Shown: piece by piece, positions 25,365-34,845 of the stretch
Layout: each line of letters opens with the position of its first letter
Numbering within the stretch: the stretch's first letter is position 1
Assembly (NCBI GenBank): GCA_949288585.1
Contig: CASEKR010000017.1
Span: 1 to 64,000, forward strand
DNA length: 64,000 nucleotides
Source of the DNA: an uncultured Bacteroides sp.
Lineage (GTDB): Bacteria > Bacteroidota > Bacteroidia > Bacteroidales > Bacteroidaceae
Direction of reading: 5' to 3'
Notes under the pieces: generated by a model
The model's input: the letters and a program-made list of their open reading frames with translations, nothing else
What the model was told of the DNA's origin: nothing
The model's database searches: none
Program-made: the position numbers and the translations under genes

Positions 25365-26009
25365 ATGAAACATCTCCTCCTCCTCCTCGTCCTCCTCGTC
25401 CTGTCCGCCGCCGGCCGCGCCCAGGACGCCCGCACCCTCTTCGTCCACCAGCCCGACTCCGTCCTGCCCCTGCTCACGCCCGTCAACCGCGCCGACTGCG
25501 TGGACTTCATCGACAGCCGGATGCGCGCCGTCGTCACCAACCGCCTCGGCGGCAAGTCCGAGATGACCCACCTCACGCCCCGCTACGTCCGCCTCCAGCT
25601 GACGCCCAAGAGCACGTGGCAGATGCGCCTGCTCGACGCCGGCGACTCGGCCCGCGTCATCTGCACCGTCACCACCGTCTACGGCCCCGCCCCCGACAGC
25701 CGCGTCCGATTCTACGACACCCGCTGGCGCGCCCTGCCCACCGCCGAGTACCTGCCCGCCGTGCCCGCCCCCGGGGACTTCCTGCTGCCCGTGCCCGACT
25801 CGGCCTTCGCCTACCGCCTGCGCGACGGCCTCCGCCAGGCCGCCCGCCCCTTCCTCCGGGCCGACCTCTCCGCCGGCGAGGGCGACACCCTCACCTTCAG
25901 CCTCGGCACGAGCCCGCTGCTCGAAAAAGAAACGGCGGAAGAACTCCGTCCGTTCCTCCGCCGCTCCATCGCCTTGCCCTGGCGCCAGGGCCGCTTCAGC
26001 GCACCTTGA
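25365..26009 (+). CDS. DUF3256 family exported protein
   Basis: A 214-residue protein with a signal peptide (MKHLLLLLVLLVLSAAGRAQ). It then reads DARTLFVHQPDSVLPLLTPV and NRADCVDFIDSRM, matching the DUF3256 family of Bacteroidetes. KSEMTHLTPRYVRLQL and STWQMRLL follow. The function is unknown; the family is predicted to be periplasmic or surface. The start at 25365 follows an AT-poor leader with ATCTTTG at 25331. The gene is extremely C-rich at third positions. It overlaps the convergent yitT-type gene by 14 bp. Confidence 0.82.
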   Translation: MKHLLLLLVLLVLSAAGRAQDARTLFVHQPDSVLPLLTPVNRADCVDFIDSRMRAVVTNRLGGKSEMTHLTPRYVRLQLTPKSTWQMRLLDAGDSARVICTVTTVYGPAPDSRVRFYDTRWRALPTAEYLPAVPAPGDFLLPVPDSAFAYRLRDGLRQAARPFLRADLSAGEGDTLTFSLGTSPLLEKETAEELRPFLRRSIALPWRQGRFSAP

Positions 26010-26892
26010 TGCGGTCGAACCCCTCGCCATACACCCCGATGACCGCGCTCTGCGACACGAAAGCCTGCGGGTCGATGTCCTTTATCAGGCGGAAAATGAT
26101 GGTCGACTCGCGCTTCTTCGCCAGCACGAACAGCATCCTGATTTCGCGCCCCGTGTAGAAGCCCGACGCGTTGATGACCGTCACGCCCCGGTGGGGAAAC
26201 TGGTTGATGTGGCGCCCGATCTCTTCATATTTGTCGCTGATGATGAAGAACTGCACCGATTGCCGCGCGCTGTTCACCACCTGGTCCAGGACAAAACTCG
26301 AGATGAACAGCGTCACGTAGCCGTAAACCACCTTCTCCCAATCGTGCAACACGAGGTAACTCGACGTGATGATGGTCAGGTCCATGATGCGCATCACCTG
26401 GCCCAGCGTCACGTCCCGGTACTTGTGCACCACCGCCGCGATAATGTCCGTCCCGCCTGTGCTCCCGTTGTTCGAAAAAGCCACGCCGATGCCCGTCCCG
26501 CAGAACGAAGCCCCCAGCACGCAGGCCATGAAGGGTTGGTCCTCCAGCAGGCGGAGCCCCTCCGTCAACTGCTGGATGAGCGCCAGGAAGGCCGACAGCG
26601 TGAACACCGCAAACACCGTCTTCACGCTGAACTTCCAGCCCAGCTGCCAGATGGACACCACCAGCAACGCCGCGTTCACCCCCAGGTAGACGTACTGCAC
26701 AGGCAGCCCCGTGGCGAAGTAGACGATGGAGGCGATGCCCGGCACCCCGCTGGCCGTGATGTCCTGCGGCAACAGGAACAACGTCCACCCGATGCCGTAC
26801 AGCACCATGCCCACGGCAATCATCACATAATCCCGCACCTCGCGCATGGCGTTCGTCCGCAGCGGCGGGATGACACTCTGTCTCATTTCCAT
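25996..26892 (-). CDS. YitT family membrane protein (DUF161/DUF2179)
   Basis: A 298-residue protein with five to six N-terminal transmembrane helices containing LFLLPQDITASGVPGIA and FSNNGSTGGTDIIAAV, the YitT signatures. A C-terminal DUF2179 domain of about 90 residues follows (RGVTVINASGFYTG, KDIDPQAFVS). The role is unknown and transport is assumed. An in-frame ATG at 26910 falls in the T tract of the upstream terminator, so I place the start at 26892, which has AGGAAAG just before it. The 26886 Met is also possible. Confidence 0.88.
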   Translation of the reverse strand: MEMRQSVIPPLRTNAMREVRDYVMIAVGMVLYGIGWTLFLLPQDITASGVPGIASIVYFATGLPVQYVYLGVNAALLVVSIWQLGWKFSVKTVFAVFTLSAFLALIQQLTEGLRLLEDQPFMACVLGASFCGTGIGVAFSNNGSTGGTDIIAAVVHKYRDVTLGQVMRIMDLTIITSSYLVLHDWEKVVYGYVTLFISSFVLDQVVNSARQSVQFFIISDKYEEIGRHINQFPHRGVTVINASGFYTGREIRMLFVLAKKRESTIIFRLIKDIDPQAFVSQSAVIGVYGEGFDRIKVR

Positions 26893-26908
26893 ATCTTTCC
26901 TATGTTCC

Positions 26909-26936
26909 AAAAAAAAGCATCCGCCGGGGATGCTTT
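26909..26936 (-). terminator. terminator after pfkA
   Basis: On the minus strand AAAGCATCC and GGATGCTTT pair around a 5-base loop, followed by eight T residues. It lies between pfkA and the yitT-type gene. Confidence 0.88.
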
Positions 26937-26973
26937 CCTTTCTTGTTCAAATACTTTTCGCCGGCCGCCCGCC

Positions 26974-27954
26974 TCAGATGGACAGCTCGCGCAACACGTT
27001 CATCAATTCCCGCTGGATGGGCTTGTTCTTCTTGATGGCCTTGACGAAGGGGACGTACACCACCTCGTCGTGGTCGATGCCAATCATCACGTTGCGCTGC
27101 CCCTCCATGATGGCGTCGATGGCCGCCGCGCCCAGGCGGCTGGCCAGGATGCGGTCGTGGGCCGTGGGGCTGCCGCCGCGCTGCAGGTGGCCCAGGATGG
27201 TGACACGCACATCATACTGCGGGTACTCGTTCTTCACGCGCTCGGCATAGTGCATCGCCCCGCCCGTCAGCTCGCTTTCCGCCACCAGCACGATGCTGCT
27301 GTTCTTCGACTTGCGGAACCCGTTCTTGATGAACTCCTCCAGTTGGTCCACCTCCGTGCTCACCTCCGGGATGATGGCGGCTTCCGCTCCCGACGCGATG
27401 GCCCCGTTCAACGCCAGGAAACCAGCGTCACGCCCCATCACCTCGACGAAGAACAACCGCTCGTGCGATGTGGCCGTGTCGCGGATTTTGTCCACAGCGT
27501 CCAGGATGGTGTTCAGCGCCGTGTCGTAGCCGATGGTCGTGTCCGTCCCGTAAAGGTCGTTGTCGATGGTGCCCGGCAGGCCGATGCACGGCACGTCAAA
27601 CTCCTCGGCAAAGACGCGCGCCCCCGTCAACGAGCCGTCGCCCCCGATGATGACCAGCGCGTCGATGCCCTCTTTCTTCATGTTGTCGTAGGCAAGCTGG
27701 CGGCCTTCCGGCGTGGTGAACTCCTTGCAGCGCGCTGTCTTCAGGATGGTTCCGCCCAGTTGGATGATGTTGCTCACGTTCTGGCTCTTGAATTCCTTGA
27801 TTTCTCCCGTCACCAGTCCCTTGTAGCCTCTGTATATGCCTTTCACGCCCAGCCCGTTGTAGATGGCGGCGCGCGTCACGGCGCGGATGGCGGCGTTCAT
27901 GCCGGGTGCGTCACCGCCCGACGTCAAAATACCAATGCATTTAACTGCTCCCAT
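26974..27954 (-). CDS. pfkA: 6-phosphofructokinase
   Basis: A 326-residue ATP-dependent phosphofructokinase of glycolysis. ATP-site [13 protein letters not shown] near residue 12, [11 protein letters not shown] near 102, the catalytic PGTIDND motif near 125, [12 protein letters not shown] and [14 protein letters not shown] are all intact. The start [14 protein letters not shown] at 27954 gives the normal length. It is monocistronic here: its own promoter box lies upstream and a strong terminator follows. ATP rather than pyrophosphate use is suggested by the GGDGS motif. Confidence 0.97.
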   Translation of the reverse strand: MGAVKCIGILTSGGDAPGMNAAIRAVTRAAIYNGLGVKGIYRGYKGLVTGEIKEFKSQNVSNIIQLGGTILKTARCKEFTTPEGRQLAYDNMKKEGIDALVIIGGDGSLTGARVFAEEFDVPCIGLPGTIDNDLYGTDTTIGYDTALNTILDAVDKIRDTATSHERLFFVEVMGRDAGFLALNGAIASGAEAAIIPEVSTEVDQLEEFIKNGFRKSKNSSIVLVAESELTGGAMHYAERVKNEYPQYDVRVTILGHLQRGGSPTAHDRILASRLGAAAIDAIMEGQRNVMIGIDHDEVVYVPFVKAIKKNKPIQRELMNVLRELSI

Positions 27955-28019
27955 GATGTATTTGTTTTTAGAGTGATGAATTATCGTCTTCGTTTGGCCG
28001 GTTGGCCCTTTCGACCCTG

Positions 28020-28027
28020 CAAAGATA
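28020..28027 (-). promoter_or_regulatory. -7 box for pfkA
   Basis: Minus-strand TATCTTTG, 65 bp upstream of pfkA. Confidence 0.65.
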
Positions 28028-28030
28028 CGA

Positions 28031-28081
28031 AAAAGCAACCGTCGCCTGCATGATTTTGCATGAAATTGTTGTTGCTTTTTT
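28031..28081. terminator. bidirectional terminator-like hairpin after the GH65 gene
   Basis: AAAAGCAAC at 28031-28039 pairs with GTTGCTTTT at 28071-28079, with T runs on both strands. It separates the GH65 gene from the pfkA promoter. Confidence 0.7.
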
Positions 28082-28102
28082 CTTGTTTATAGTACGGTAT
28101 TC

Positions 28103-30139
28103 TTACCTGCTTCTTTTGCCGGCTGGCAGTATGACATAGTTCTTTTTGTCTTTCCCGACTCCTTTCAACGTCAAAGACTTCCATGCGTCAGGCAGCAACG
28201 GCTCTTTTTGGATGATACCGTTTTCGGTCAAGTGCAAGCCCCCGAACCCGAATAGCACGGCCTGCAATAATCCTCCTGCACCAGTACAGAAATAAGGGTT
28301 GTTCGAGTAGGCCGATTCGGAAAGAGCCCCGAAGGGAGGTCGCTTGTTGGGCAAATAGCTTTTCTGGAAATACTCGTAGGCTTTCTTTTTGTCGCCCAAC
28401 TTGGCATAGAGCACCGACAAGATGGCGTTCCCCATAGCCGGCCCGTTTTCGTGTATCTTAGGGGCGTAATAAACAAGGTTTGCCTCAATCGTTTCCTTGT
28501 CAGAAATGATGTCTAAGGGATAGCTTAACAGATTGACGTCGGCTTGCTTGATAATTTCCCCTTGATAGTTGCTGTTTTCTTTCAATACGCCGTTGTCATC
28601 GTAGTGGAAGCGAAGGTTGTCTGATACGGTCGTCCATGACGGATTGGCTTTTTCCCCCAGTTCTTTGGCGGCTTTGACCGCACATGCCAGCACGTATTTG
28701 GCCGACCCGTTCGTAAAGGCGTTATCGTCTACGTTGGGGGCAAACTCATTGGCTCCTACCACGTTGTTGATGGAATAACTGCCGTCGGCATTCCGCACGG
28801 CCCTGGATACCCAGAAGTCGGCAACGTTCTTCAATACCGGATAGCCTTCGTCGCGTAGCCAATCGATGTCTTTTGTCACGCAATAGTAATTCCAGAAGGC
28901 AATGCCGACGTCTGCTGTTATGTGATGTTCGAAAGTGCCCGTCAGACACCATGTCGGGGTTGCTTCTTCTCCCGTATCGTCCGATTCCCAGGGAAACATG
29001 CAACCTTCATAGCCGTATGAATAGGCTTTCTGACAGGCTTTGGCGAGGCGGTCATAACGATAGTCCACGCATGAGCGGGCCATTGCAGGGTTCAGCGCCA
29101 ACAAGGGCGGGTACATCCAGATTTCCATGTCCCAGAATACGTGGCCGTTGTACCCCGTTGTCGAAGACAGTCCCATCGGAGGAATCCCCAAGCGAGTGTT
29201 TTCTCCTACGGAAGAATACAGGCTATAGAGAGCCAACCTAACGTCTTTTTGCGCCTCTATGTCGCCTTCTATCACGATGTCACTCTGCCACAGGCGTTCC
29301 CATTCCCGTTCATGTCCGTCCAGCAGTTCTTGGATGGTCGAGCGAAGGGCAAATACAGTCATTCGTTCGGCTTCGGCCCTCGGACTGGCAAAATCCTTGG
29401 ATGAGCAGATGGCGCCTACCAATGCGAAACGGAAGGGCACATCTTTGGTCAGTTTGAGTTGGAAGTTCATCCCCTGCGCTTCGGGCGCATAGATTTCTTG
29501 GGGAACGCCTTCGAACAAGAAGCCTGTGCAAGTGGCAAGGTCTTGCATCTTTGTCCGGCTTTGGGCTTGGGATACATAAACGGGCATTCTGATGCTGCCG
29601 TCTTGCAACACTTTGTATGCCGTGGAAGTTTTTTTCAGTTCCGCCGGGAATGCGGTTGTGCTGGAAACCTCTAAAACGATGTCTTTCCGAGGGATGATTT
29701 CTACTTGCAACAGGCCCATGTAGGGCAACTGCCGCAAGGCGCGCAGTGAAGACTTGACGAAAGCCTTGCCTCCTGCGGAGAAGGATGTCTCCAAATAAGC
29801 CTTTTTCATATTCAAGGTCTGTTCCCAATCGGTTATGGACGATTCGGAGACGGTTTCGCCGTCTATCTTGAGCGTCAATTGGGCGAAGTTTGGGCCGCGC
29901 ACGATGCGGCTGACGCCTTCTCCCCGGTCGTCTTCTTTGTCGTACACGCCGTTCAGTATAATCTCTGATACGTCAAAGAGGCCCGAGCCGCTGACAATTC
30001 CGATTCTGCCGTTGGCTACCATGACTCCATTGTAGTTCTCTTGGCTATGGGCGGTGATGGACCAGCCTTCAGCCTCTTGCCCTTGCACGGCCAAAACGGA
30101 GCACAGGCATAGCAGGGCGATAGTGAGCATTTGTTTCAT
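28103..30139 (-). CDS. secreted GH65-family glycoside hydrolase
   Basis: A 678-residue protein with a signal peptide (MKQMLTIALLCLCSVLAVQG). An N-terminal beta-sandwich leads into an alpha/alpha barrel typical of GH65. The barrel region has HVFWDMEIWMYPPLL near residue 335 and VVGANEFAPNVDDNAFTN near 463, where Glu is the family's general acid. The family includes phosphorylases and hydrolases of alpha-glucobioses such as kojibiose, nigerose and trehalose. A signal peptide favours a hydrolase outside the cytoplasm, since phosphorylases need intracellular phosphate. The start codon shares one base with the ispH stop, implying coupling to an unrelated gene. Confidence 0.88.
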   Translation of the reverse strand: MKQMLTIALLCLCSVLAVQGQEAEGWSITAHSQENYNGVMVANGRIGIVSGSGLFDVSEIILNGVYDKEDDRGEGVSRIVRGPNFAQLTLKIDGETVSESSITDWEQTLNMKKAYLETSFSAGGKAFVKSSLRALRQLPYMGLLQVEIIPRKDIVLEVSSTTAFPAELKKTSTAYKVLQDGSIRMPVYVSQAQSRTKMQDLATCTGFLFEGVPQEIYAPEAQGMNFQLKLTKDVPFRFALVGAICSSKDFASPRAEAERMTVFALRSTIQELLDGHEREWERLWQSDIVIEGDIEAQKDVRLALYSLYSSVGENTRLGIPPMGLSSTTGYNGHVFWDMEIWMYPPLLALNPAMARSCVDYRYDRLAKACQKAYSYGYEGCMFPWESDDTGEEATPTWCLTGTFEHHITADVGIAFWNYYCVTKDIDWLRDEGYPVLKNVADFWVSRAVRNADGSYSINNVVGANEFAPNVDDNAFTNGSAKYVLACAVKAAKELGEKANPSWTTVSDNLRFHYDDNGVLKENSNYQGEIIKQADVNLLSYPLDIISDKETIEANLVYYAPKIHENGPAMGNAILSVLYAKLGDKKKAYEYFQKSYLPNKRPPFGALSESAYSNNPYFCTGAGGLLQAVLFGFGGLHLTENGIIQKEPLLPDAWKSLTLKGVGKDKKNYVILPAGKRSR

Positions 30140-31029
30140 TATTTGTGGATGTTTTGAGTTTCTGTTGAAAGGAATGTTTGGATGGTTTGCGAGATTTCTT
30201 CCATCAGCCATTTGGGGGTCGAGGTGGCGCCGCACACGCCGACGGACTTGGCATCCGCCAACAGCGGGCCGTCTATCTCGGCGGCGTTGTCAATCAGGTG
30301 CGAGTTAGGGTTCACCTTCCGGCATTCGCTGAACAGCATCTTGCCGTTGGAGCTTTTCTTCCCGCTGACGAAGAATATCAAGTCGTGTGATGCGGCAAAC
30401 TCGCGGATGTTCGGAATCCGGTTGGCCACTTGCCGGCAGATGGTATCGTAATATTGGAAAGAGATTCCCGGCTTGATGTGTTCTTGGATGTATTCCACGA
30501 TTTCCCGGAACTCGTGCAGCGACTTGGTGGTCTGCGAATAGAGGCGTATGCTCCGGCCGAAGTCCAGTCGTTTGGCTTCTTCCAGGCTTTCTATGACGAT
30601 GGCTCGGCCTGCGGTCTGCCCCACCAATCCCAATACCTCGGCGTGTCCGCTTTTGCCGTAGATAACAATCTGCTTCTGCGGGTCGTCGTCGCGGTTGTAT
30701 TCTTGCTTGATGCGCTTCTGCAATTGCAATACGACGGGGCACGTGGCGTCTATGATTTCGATGTTGTTCCGCCGGGCCGTCTCGTAGGTTTCGGGCGGTT
30801 CGCCGTGGGCGCGGAGCAGCACTTTGGCGTTGTGCAGGCGGCTGAACTCGTCGTGGTTGATGGTGACGAGGCCCAGACGCTCCAGACGCTCCACCTCGCG
30901 GCTGTTGTGCACGATGTCGCCCAGGCAATAGAGCGTGCCTCCCTTCGCCAGTTCTTCCTCGGCCTTGCGGATGGCGTTTACCACGCCGAAGCAGAAGCCG
31001 GAGCTTTTGTCTATTTCTACGTTTGCCAT
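30139..31029 (-). CDS. ispH: 4-hydroxy-3-methylbut-2-enyl diphosphate reductase
   Basis: A 296-residue iron-sulfur enzyme, the last step of the MEP isoprenoid pathway, producing IPP and DMAPP. The three cluster cysteines are visible in SGFCFGV (residue 13), DATCPVV (about 96) and GVCGATSTP near 263; DTICRQV near 197 carries a further conserved Cys. HGEPPE (in RAHGEPP) supplies a conserved His. The length is normal. It sits in the order cmk-ispH on the minus strand. Its stop overlaps the start of the GH65 gene by one base. Confidence 0.96.
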   Translation of the reverse strand: MANVEIDKSSGFCFGVVNAIRKAEEELAKGGTLYCLGDIVHNSREVERLERLGLVTINHDEFSRLHNAKVLLRAHGEPPETYETARRNNIEIIDATCPVVLQLQKRIKQEYNRDDDPQKQIVIYGKSGHAEVLGLVGQTAGRAIVIESLEEAKRLDFGRSIRLYSQTTKSLHEFREIVEYIQEHIKPGISFQYYDTICRQVANRIPNIREFAASHDLIFFVSGKKSSNGKMLFSECRKVNPNSHLIDNAAEIDGPLLADAKSVGVCGATSTPKWLMEEISQTIQTFLSTETQNIHK

Positions 31030-31034
31030 ATTAT

Positions 31035-31117
31035 GAAATGAAGAATTAAGAATGAAGAACTAAGAATTACGTTTCGTTAGCCTGCTCGTATGCCCGGCAA
31101 ATTCTTCATTCTTCATT
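31035..31117. repeat. facing 7-bp word repeats between cmk and ispH
   Basis: Words AATGAAG, AATTAAG, AATGAAG, AACTAAG run from 31035, and reverse-oriented ATTCTTC words end at 31117. The facing copies can pair across a GC-rich loop. Same word family as the hpt/adk gap. Confidence 0.8.
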
Positions 31118-31122
31118 AAACC

Positions 31123-31815
31123 TTATTCTCCTGCCACTTTTCTGTATTGCGCCAGCAGCCACTCCTTCTGCTCTTCTATGCTCATCGCTCCGTTGTCCAG
31201 CAGCAGGGCGTCGTCGGCGCGGCGCAGGGGGCTGACGGCGCGGTGCTGGTCGATGTCGTCGCGCTGTTTCACGTTGGCCAGGATGTCGGTATAGTCGGCG
31301 GGCTGGCTCTTGGCTTTCAGTTCGTCGTAGCGGCGCTGGGCGCGGATTTCGGGTGAGGCGGTGACGAACACTTTCAGTTCGGCGTCGGGGAAGACGGTGG
31401 TGCCGATGTCGCGCCCGTCCATCACGATGCCCTTCTCGCGCCCCATCTCCTGTTGTTGGGCCACGAGGGCCTGGCGCACGAAGGGCAGGGCGGCCACGGG
31501 GCTGACGTGGGCTGACACTTCCATCGAGCGGATGCGGTCTTCCACGTCCGTGCCGTTCAGGCAGGTGGTCGGCCGTCCCGTTTCTGGGTTCAGGCGGAAA
31601 GAGATGCGTATGCGGTCCATCTCCCGCTCCAGGCGGTCAGTGTCTATTTGCCCGTCTGCCCGGAAAAGCCCGTTCTCCAGGCAGTAGAGGGTGACGGCGC
31701 GATACATGGCGCCGCTGTCGATGTAGATGTAGCCTATTTCCCGAGCCAGGTCTTTGGCCATGGTGCTTTTCCCGCAGGAGGAGAAGCCGTCGATTGCGAT
31801 GGTTATCTTTTTCAT
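31123..31815 (-). CDS. cmk: cytidylate kinase
   Basis: A 230-residue kinase phosphorylating CMP and dCMP. P-loop [12 protein letters not shown] near residue 9, [26 protein letters not shown] and RRYDEL are characteristic. Start [10 protein letters not shown] at 31815, a little downstream of another in-frame Met, fits the family. A -7 box lies only 17 bp upstream, giving a very short leader. It is the first gene of the cmk-ispH-GH65 run. Confidence 0.96.
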   Translation of the reverse strand: MKKITIAIDGFSSCGKSTMAKDLAREIGYIYIDSGAMYRAVTLYCLENGLFRADGQIDTDRLEREMDRIRISFRLNPETGRPTTCLNGTDVEDRIRSMEVSAHVSPVAALPFVRQALVAQQQEMGREKGIVMDGRDIGTTVFPDAELKVFVTASPEIRAQRRYDELKAKSQPADYTDILANVKQRDDIDQHRAVSPLRRADDALLLDNGAMSIEEQKEWLLAQYRKVAGE

Positions 31816-31831
31816 GTGCTGAAATTTTTGC

Positions 31832-31839
31832 CAAAGATA
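31832..31839 (-). promoter_or_regulatory. -7 box for cmk
   Basis: Minus-strand TATCTTTG, 17 bp upstream of the cmk start. Confidence 0.62.
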
Positions 31840-31911
31840 CGGCATTATCTTCTAATATGGACGCAAGTCAGACAGATTTTCGCGGATTCCTGCCTGGCTG
31901 GCGCGTGGTTT

Positions 31912-33021
31912 CTACATTCTCTTCCTGTACGTCATGGCCGCCACGAGGCAGAACAGGATGGCAAAACCGGACAACGCCGTATACTGCCCCCAAAGGTCGG
32001 CCACGGTGGCTCCTTTCAGATAAACCGAGCGCATGATTTCGATGAAATAGCGCGGCGGGATGGCGTAGGTGATGCACTGCGCCCACCGGGGCATGGAGGC
32101 AATAGGCGTGAACAGACCTCCCATCAGCTGGAAGATGACGATGAAAGCAAACATCACGAAGATGCTCTGCAGGATAGTGGTCGATTGGTTGGCGATGGAC
32201 ACGCCCAAGCCGGACATGACAAGGCTGAACAGGACAGCCGCCAGATAAATGTTCGCAATATTCCCTTCCGGCACCAGTCCGTAGACCAGCCAACCGATGA
32301 GCATCCCTACCGTTACGACAAGGATACCTGCCACCCAATAAGGTATCAGTTTCGACAAAACGAACTCCAACCGCCCCACCGGTGTGACATTCATCGCTTC
32401 GATGGTGCCGGTTTCCTTCTCGCTAACCAGATTGAGAGTAGGCAGGAACCCGCAGATGATGATGAGCAGCACCACCATGAGTGCCGGTATCATGTAGTTG
32501 CGGAAGTTGAGCGTCGGATTATACAGGTTGAGGACGGAGGTCTCCTGTATCGGTACGGTGACGCCTTGTTCCTCTTGCCAGCGTGAAAGAGTATTGACGA
32601 TGGACATCGTGGCGTATTGCGTGCCCAATGTCCCCTTCGTTGCATTCACACCATTAGCTTTTATGTCCAGTGCAGGCTTCTCGCCGTTGATTAAGTCCTT
32701 CAGATAATCTTTCGGGATGGTAACAAGGACATCCGCATTTCCGTCCTCTATCTGCCGGAACGCTTCATCATAACTGAAATAGCAACCCGTTACGGACAAA
32801 TACTCTGATGCATCCATGTCTGCTATCATGCGGCGGGAGAGCTCCGTGCGGTCATTGTCTACTACGGCTATACCTACATTCTTCACATCCAGCGTCGCCA
32901 CGAGAGGGATAATCAGCATGACCAAAACAGGCATGCCTACTATCAGGCGGGGGATGATAGGGCTGCGCTTCATCAGCGCCACTTCTTTCCTGAGCAGTAT
33001 CTTCAATGTATTTGCATTCAT
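31912..33021 (-). CDS. ABC-2 type export permease (YbhR-like)
   Basis: A 369-residue permease with one N-terminal helix (PRLIVGMPVLVMLIIPLVA), a large extracytoplasmic domain of about 150 residues, and five C-terminal helices. The SEKETGTIEAMNVTPV motif is typical of ABC-2 exporters. It is the last gene of the seven-gene export operon, 7 bp after its partner permease. With YbhS-like and two ATPases it should form the inner-membrane part of a YbhGFSR-type tripartite pump. The substrate is unknown; in Escherichia coli the related system affects drug and cation tolerance. Confidence 0.9.
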   Translation of the reverse strand: MNANTLKILLRKEVALMKRSPIIPRLIVGMPVLVMLIIPLVATLDVKNVGIAVVDNDRTELSRRMIADMDASEYLSVTGCYFSYDEAFRQIEDGNADVLVTIPKDYLKDLINGEKPALDIKANGVNATKGTLGTQYATMSIVNTLSRWQEEQGVTVPIQETSVLNLYNPTLNFRNYMIPALMVVLLIIICGFLPTLNLVSEKETGTIEAMNVTPVGRLEFVLSKLIPYWVAGILVVTVGMLIGWLVYGLVPEGNIANIYLAAVLFSLVMSGLGVSIANQSTTILQSIFVMFAFIVIFQLMGGLFTPIASMPRWAQCITYAIPPRYFIEIMRSVYLKGATVADLWGQYTALSGFAILFCLVAAMTYRKRM

Positions 33022-33028
33022 ACAGCCT

Positions 33029-34078
33029 TCATTTTTTAGCGTTAAACTTCTTGATGGCCAAAGCCAATACGGCCAATGTCATTCCCGACAAGACCAAGAC
33101 TTCAGTCAGCACATATCCGACGGGAAGTTGCTGAATCATTAATACCCGCATGGCTGAAATATACCAGCGTGCCGGAATGATGCACGAAAGCCATTGCAGA
33201 GCCAACGGCATGTTCTCCACCGGAAATATCATGCCGGACAGCAACACCACGGGAATCATAAACATCACACCGGAAACAAGAAGAGCGGAGACCTGTGTAG
33301 AGGCAATGGTGGAAATAAGCAGTCCCAATGCAAGGGCAAGAACCACATACAGGATGGTTACCCATATCACATTGATGACGCTGAAGGAGAAAGGCAGACC
33401 CAACACAGTATAGCTCAACACCAGCACCAGTGTCAGGATGATGCACGAGAGCAGGAAGTAAGGCACCAATTTGCCAAGAATGATTGTCCGGGGACGAACG
33501 GGAGAGACCAACAGCAGGTTCATCGTGCCGGCCTCCTTCTCGCTGACAATGGACACGGAGGTCATCATGGCACAAATCAGGATGAATATCATGCCCATGA
33601 TGCCGGGAACAAAATTATAGGCACTTTTCAGTTGCGGATTATAAAGCGTGTCCGTCACAATCGGCACGCCTGCCGTACCTTGGCTAATGACATTCTCTAT
33701 GTAGGCTGTGGAGGTCTGTGCCATATTGGTATTGGAAGCGTCCACGACAATCTGATGTTTCAGCCGGCCGTCTTCTGTGCGGAACACTACAGCGGCATCC
33801 GCCCGGCCTTTCCGAAGAACACTTTCCACTTCGCGATAAGGCACGATGCCTTCAAACGTGAAATAGGAATTGCTGCGGAAGCGGTCTATAATCTGTTTGG
33901 TCTCGTCTGTATGCTGCTCCACCACGGCAACAACTTTTACATTGTTGACCTCGGTGGAGATGGCGAACCCGAAGAGCAACAGCAACACAACAGGCATGAC
34001 CAGCACGACCGTCACCGTGCGGAAGTCGCGCAGGAGGTGAAGCACCTCTTTCTTTATGAGTGATTGGAATATAGACAT
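33029..34078 (-). CDS. ABC-2 type export permease (YbhS-like)
   Basis: A 349-residue permease of the same build as its neighbour: an N-terminal helix, a periplasmic domain of roughly 130 residues, and five C-terminal helices with SEKEAGTMNLLLVSPVRPRT between them. FALKKF-type lysine-rich end (AIKKFNAKK) faces the cytoplasm. It follows the second ATPase gene by 23 bp. The pair of non-identical permeases suggests a heterodimeric channel, as in YbhS/YbhR. Confidence 0.9.
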   Translation of the reverse strand: MSIFQSLIKKEVLHLLRDFRTVTVVLVMPVVLLLLFGFAISTEVNNVKVVAVVEQHTDETKQIIDRFRSNSYFTFEGIVPYREVESVLRKGRADAAVVFRTEDGRLKHQIVVDASNTNMAQTSTAYIENVISQGTAGVPIVTDTLYNPQLKSAYNFVPGIMGMIFILICAMMTSVSIVSEKEAGTMNLLLVSPVRPRTIILGKLVPYFLLSCIILTLVLVLSYTVLGLPFSFSVINVIWVTILYVVLALALGLLISTIASTQVSALLVSGVMFMIPVVLLSGMIFPVENMPLALQWLSCIIPARWYISAMRVLMIQQLPVGYVLTEVLVLSGMTLAVLALAIKKFNAKK

Positions 34079-34101
34079 AACATTCGCTTTTTATGGTCTG
34101 T

Positions 34102-34845
34102 TTAATCTCCCCTTTTCGCATCTTTCGCCACAATGCGAAATACCTCGTCCATGGTTCCGGCTTGATACTGCCGTTTCAATCCTTCCGGGCTGTCCAAAGC
34201 CTCGATACGTCCGTCCACCATGATGGAGACGCGGTGGCAATATTCAGCCTCGTCCAGATAATGGGTGGTGACGAAGACGGTCATACCTTCCGAGGATGCC
34301 CGGTATATCATTTCCCAGAACTTGCGCCGGGTGGAAGGGTCAACGCCTCCCGTCGGCTCGTCCAGAAAAACGATGTCCGGCGCATGAAGCGTGGCTGCCG
34401 TAAAGGCCAGTTTCTGCTTCCAGCCGAGGGGGATTTCCTTTACCAAGACATTCCGCAAGTCTTCCATGCCTAAGGCTTTGAATACTTCGCCGGTCTTCTC
34501 CTTTATCTTCCGTGAAGACATGCCATAAATGGTGGCAAAGAGGTTCAAATTCTCCCACACGGTCAGGTTCTCGTAGAGGGAGAATTTCTGGCTCATGTAG
34601 CCGATGTGCCGTTTGATGTCCTCCGCCTGACGGAGGATGTCGTACCCGGCCACGGTACCGCTGCCCGACGTAGGATAGCTGAGCCCGCACAACATGCGCA
34701 TGGCGGTGGTCTTGCCCGCCCCGTTCGCCCCCAAGAATCCGAATATCTCACCCCGGCGTACTTGCAATGTGATATGGTCAACGGCGGTGAAACTCCCGAA
34801 TTTCTTGGTGAGGTCTTTCACTGATATTACTATTTCCTTATCCAT
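34102..34845 (-). CDS. ABC exporter ATPase, second (YbhF C-half-like)
   Basis: A 247-residue ATPase. Walker A GANGAGKTT near residue 40, Walker B VFLDEPTGGVD and TTHYLDEAEYC are intact. The signature sequence is degenerate: PLGWKQKL replaces LSGGMKQ, as I recall for the second half of fused YbhF proteins. In this operon the two halves are separate genes overlapping by 8 bp. The degenerate signature suggests asymmetric ATP sites in a heterodimer. Confidence 0.9.
   Translation of the reverse strand: MDKEIVISVKDLTKKFGSFTAVDHITLQVRRGEIFGFLGANGAGKTTAMRMLCGLSYPTSGSGTVAGYDILRQAEDIKRHIGYMSQKFSLYENLTVWENLNLFATIYGMSSRKIKEKTGEVFKALGMEDLRNVLVKEIPLGWKQKLAFTAATLHAPDIVFLDEPTGGVDPSTRRKFWEMIYRASSEGMTVFVTTHYLDEAEYCHRVSIMVDGRIEALDSPEGLKRQYQAGTMDEVFRIVAKDAKRGD

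Noticed and set aside
26191..28053. A 620-codon open frame on the plus strand across yitT and pfkA
   Set aside because: Antisense shadow of two clear genes with a His/Arg-rich composition and no domain.
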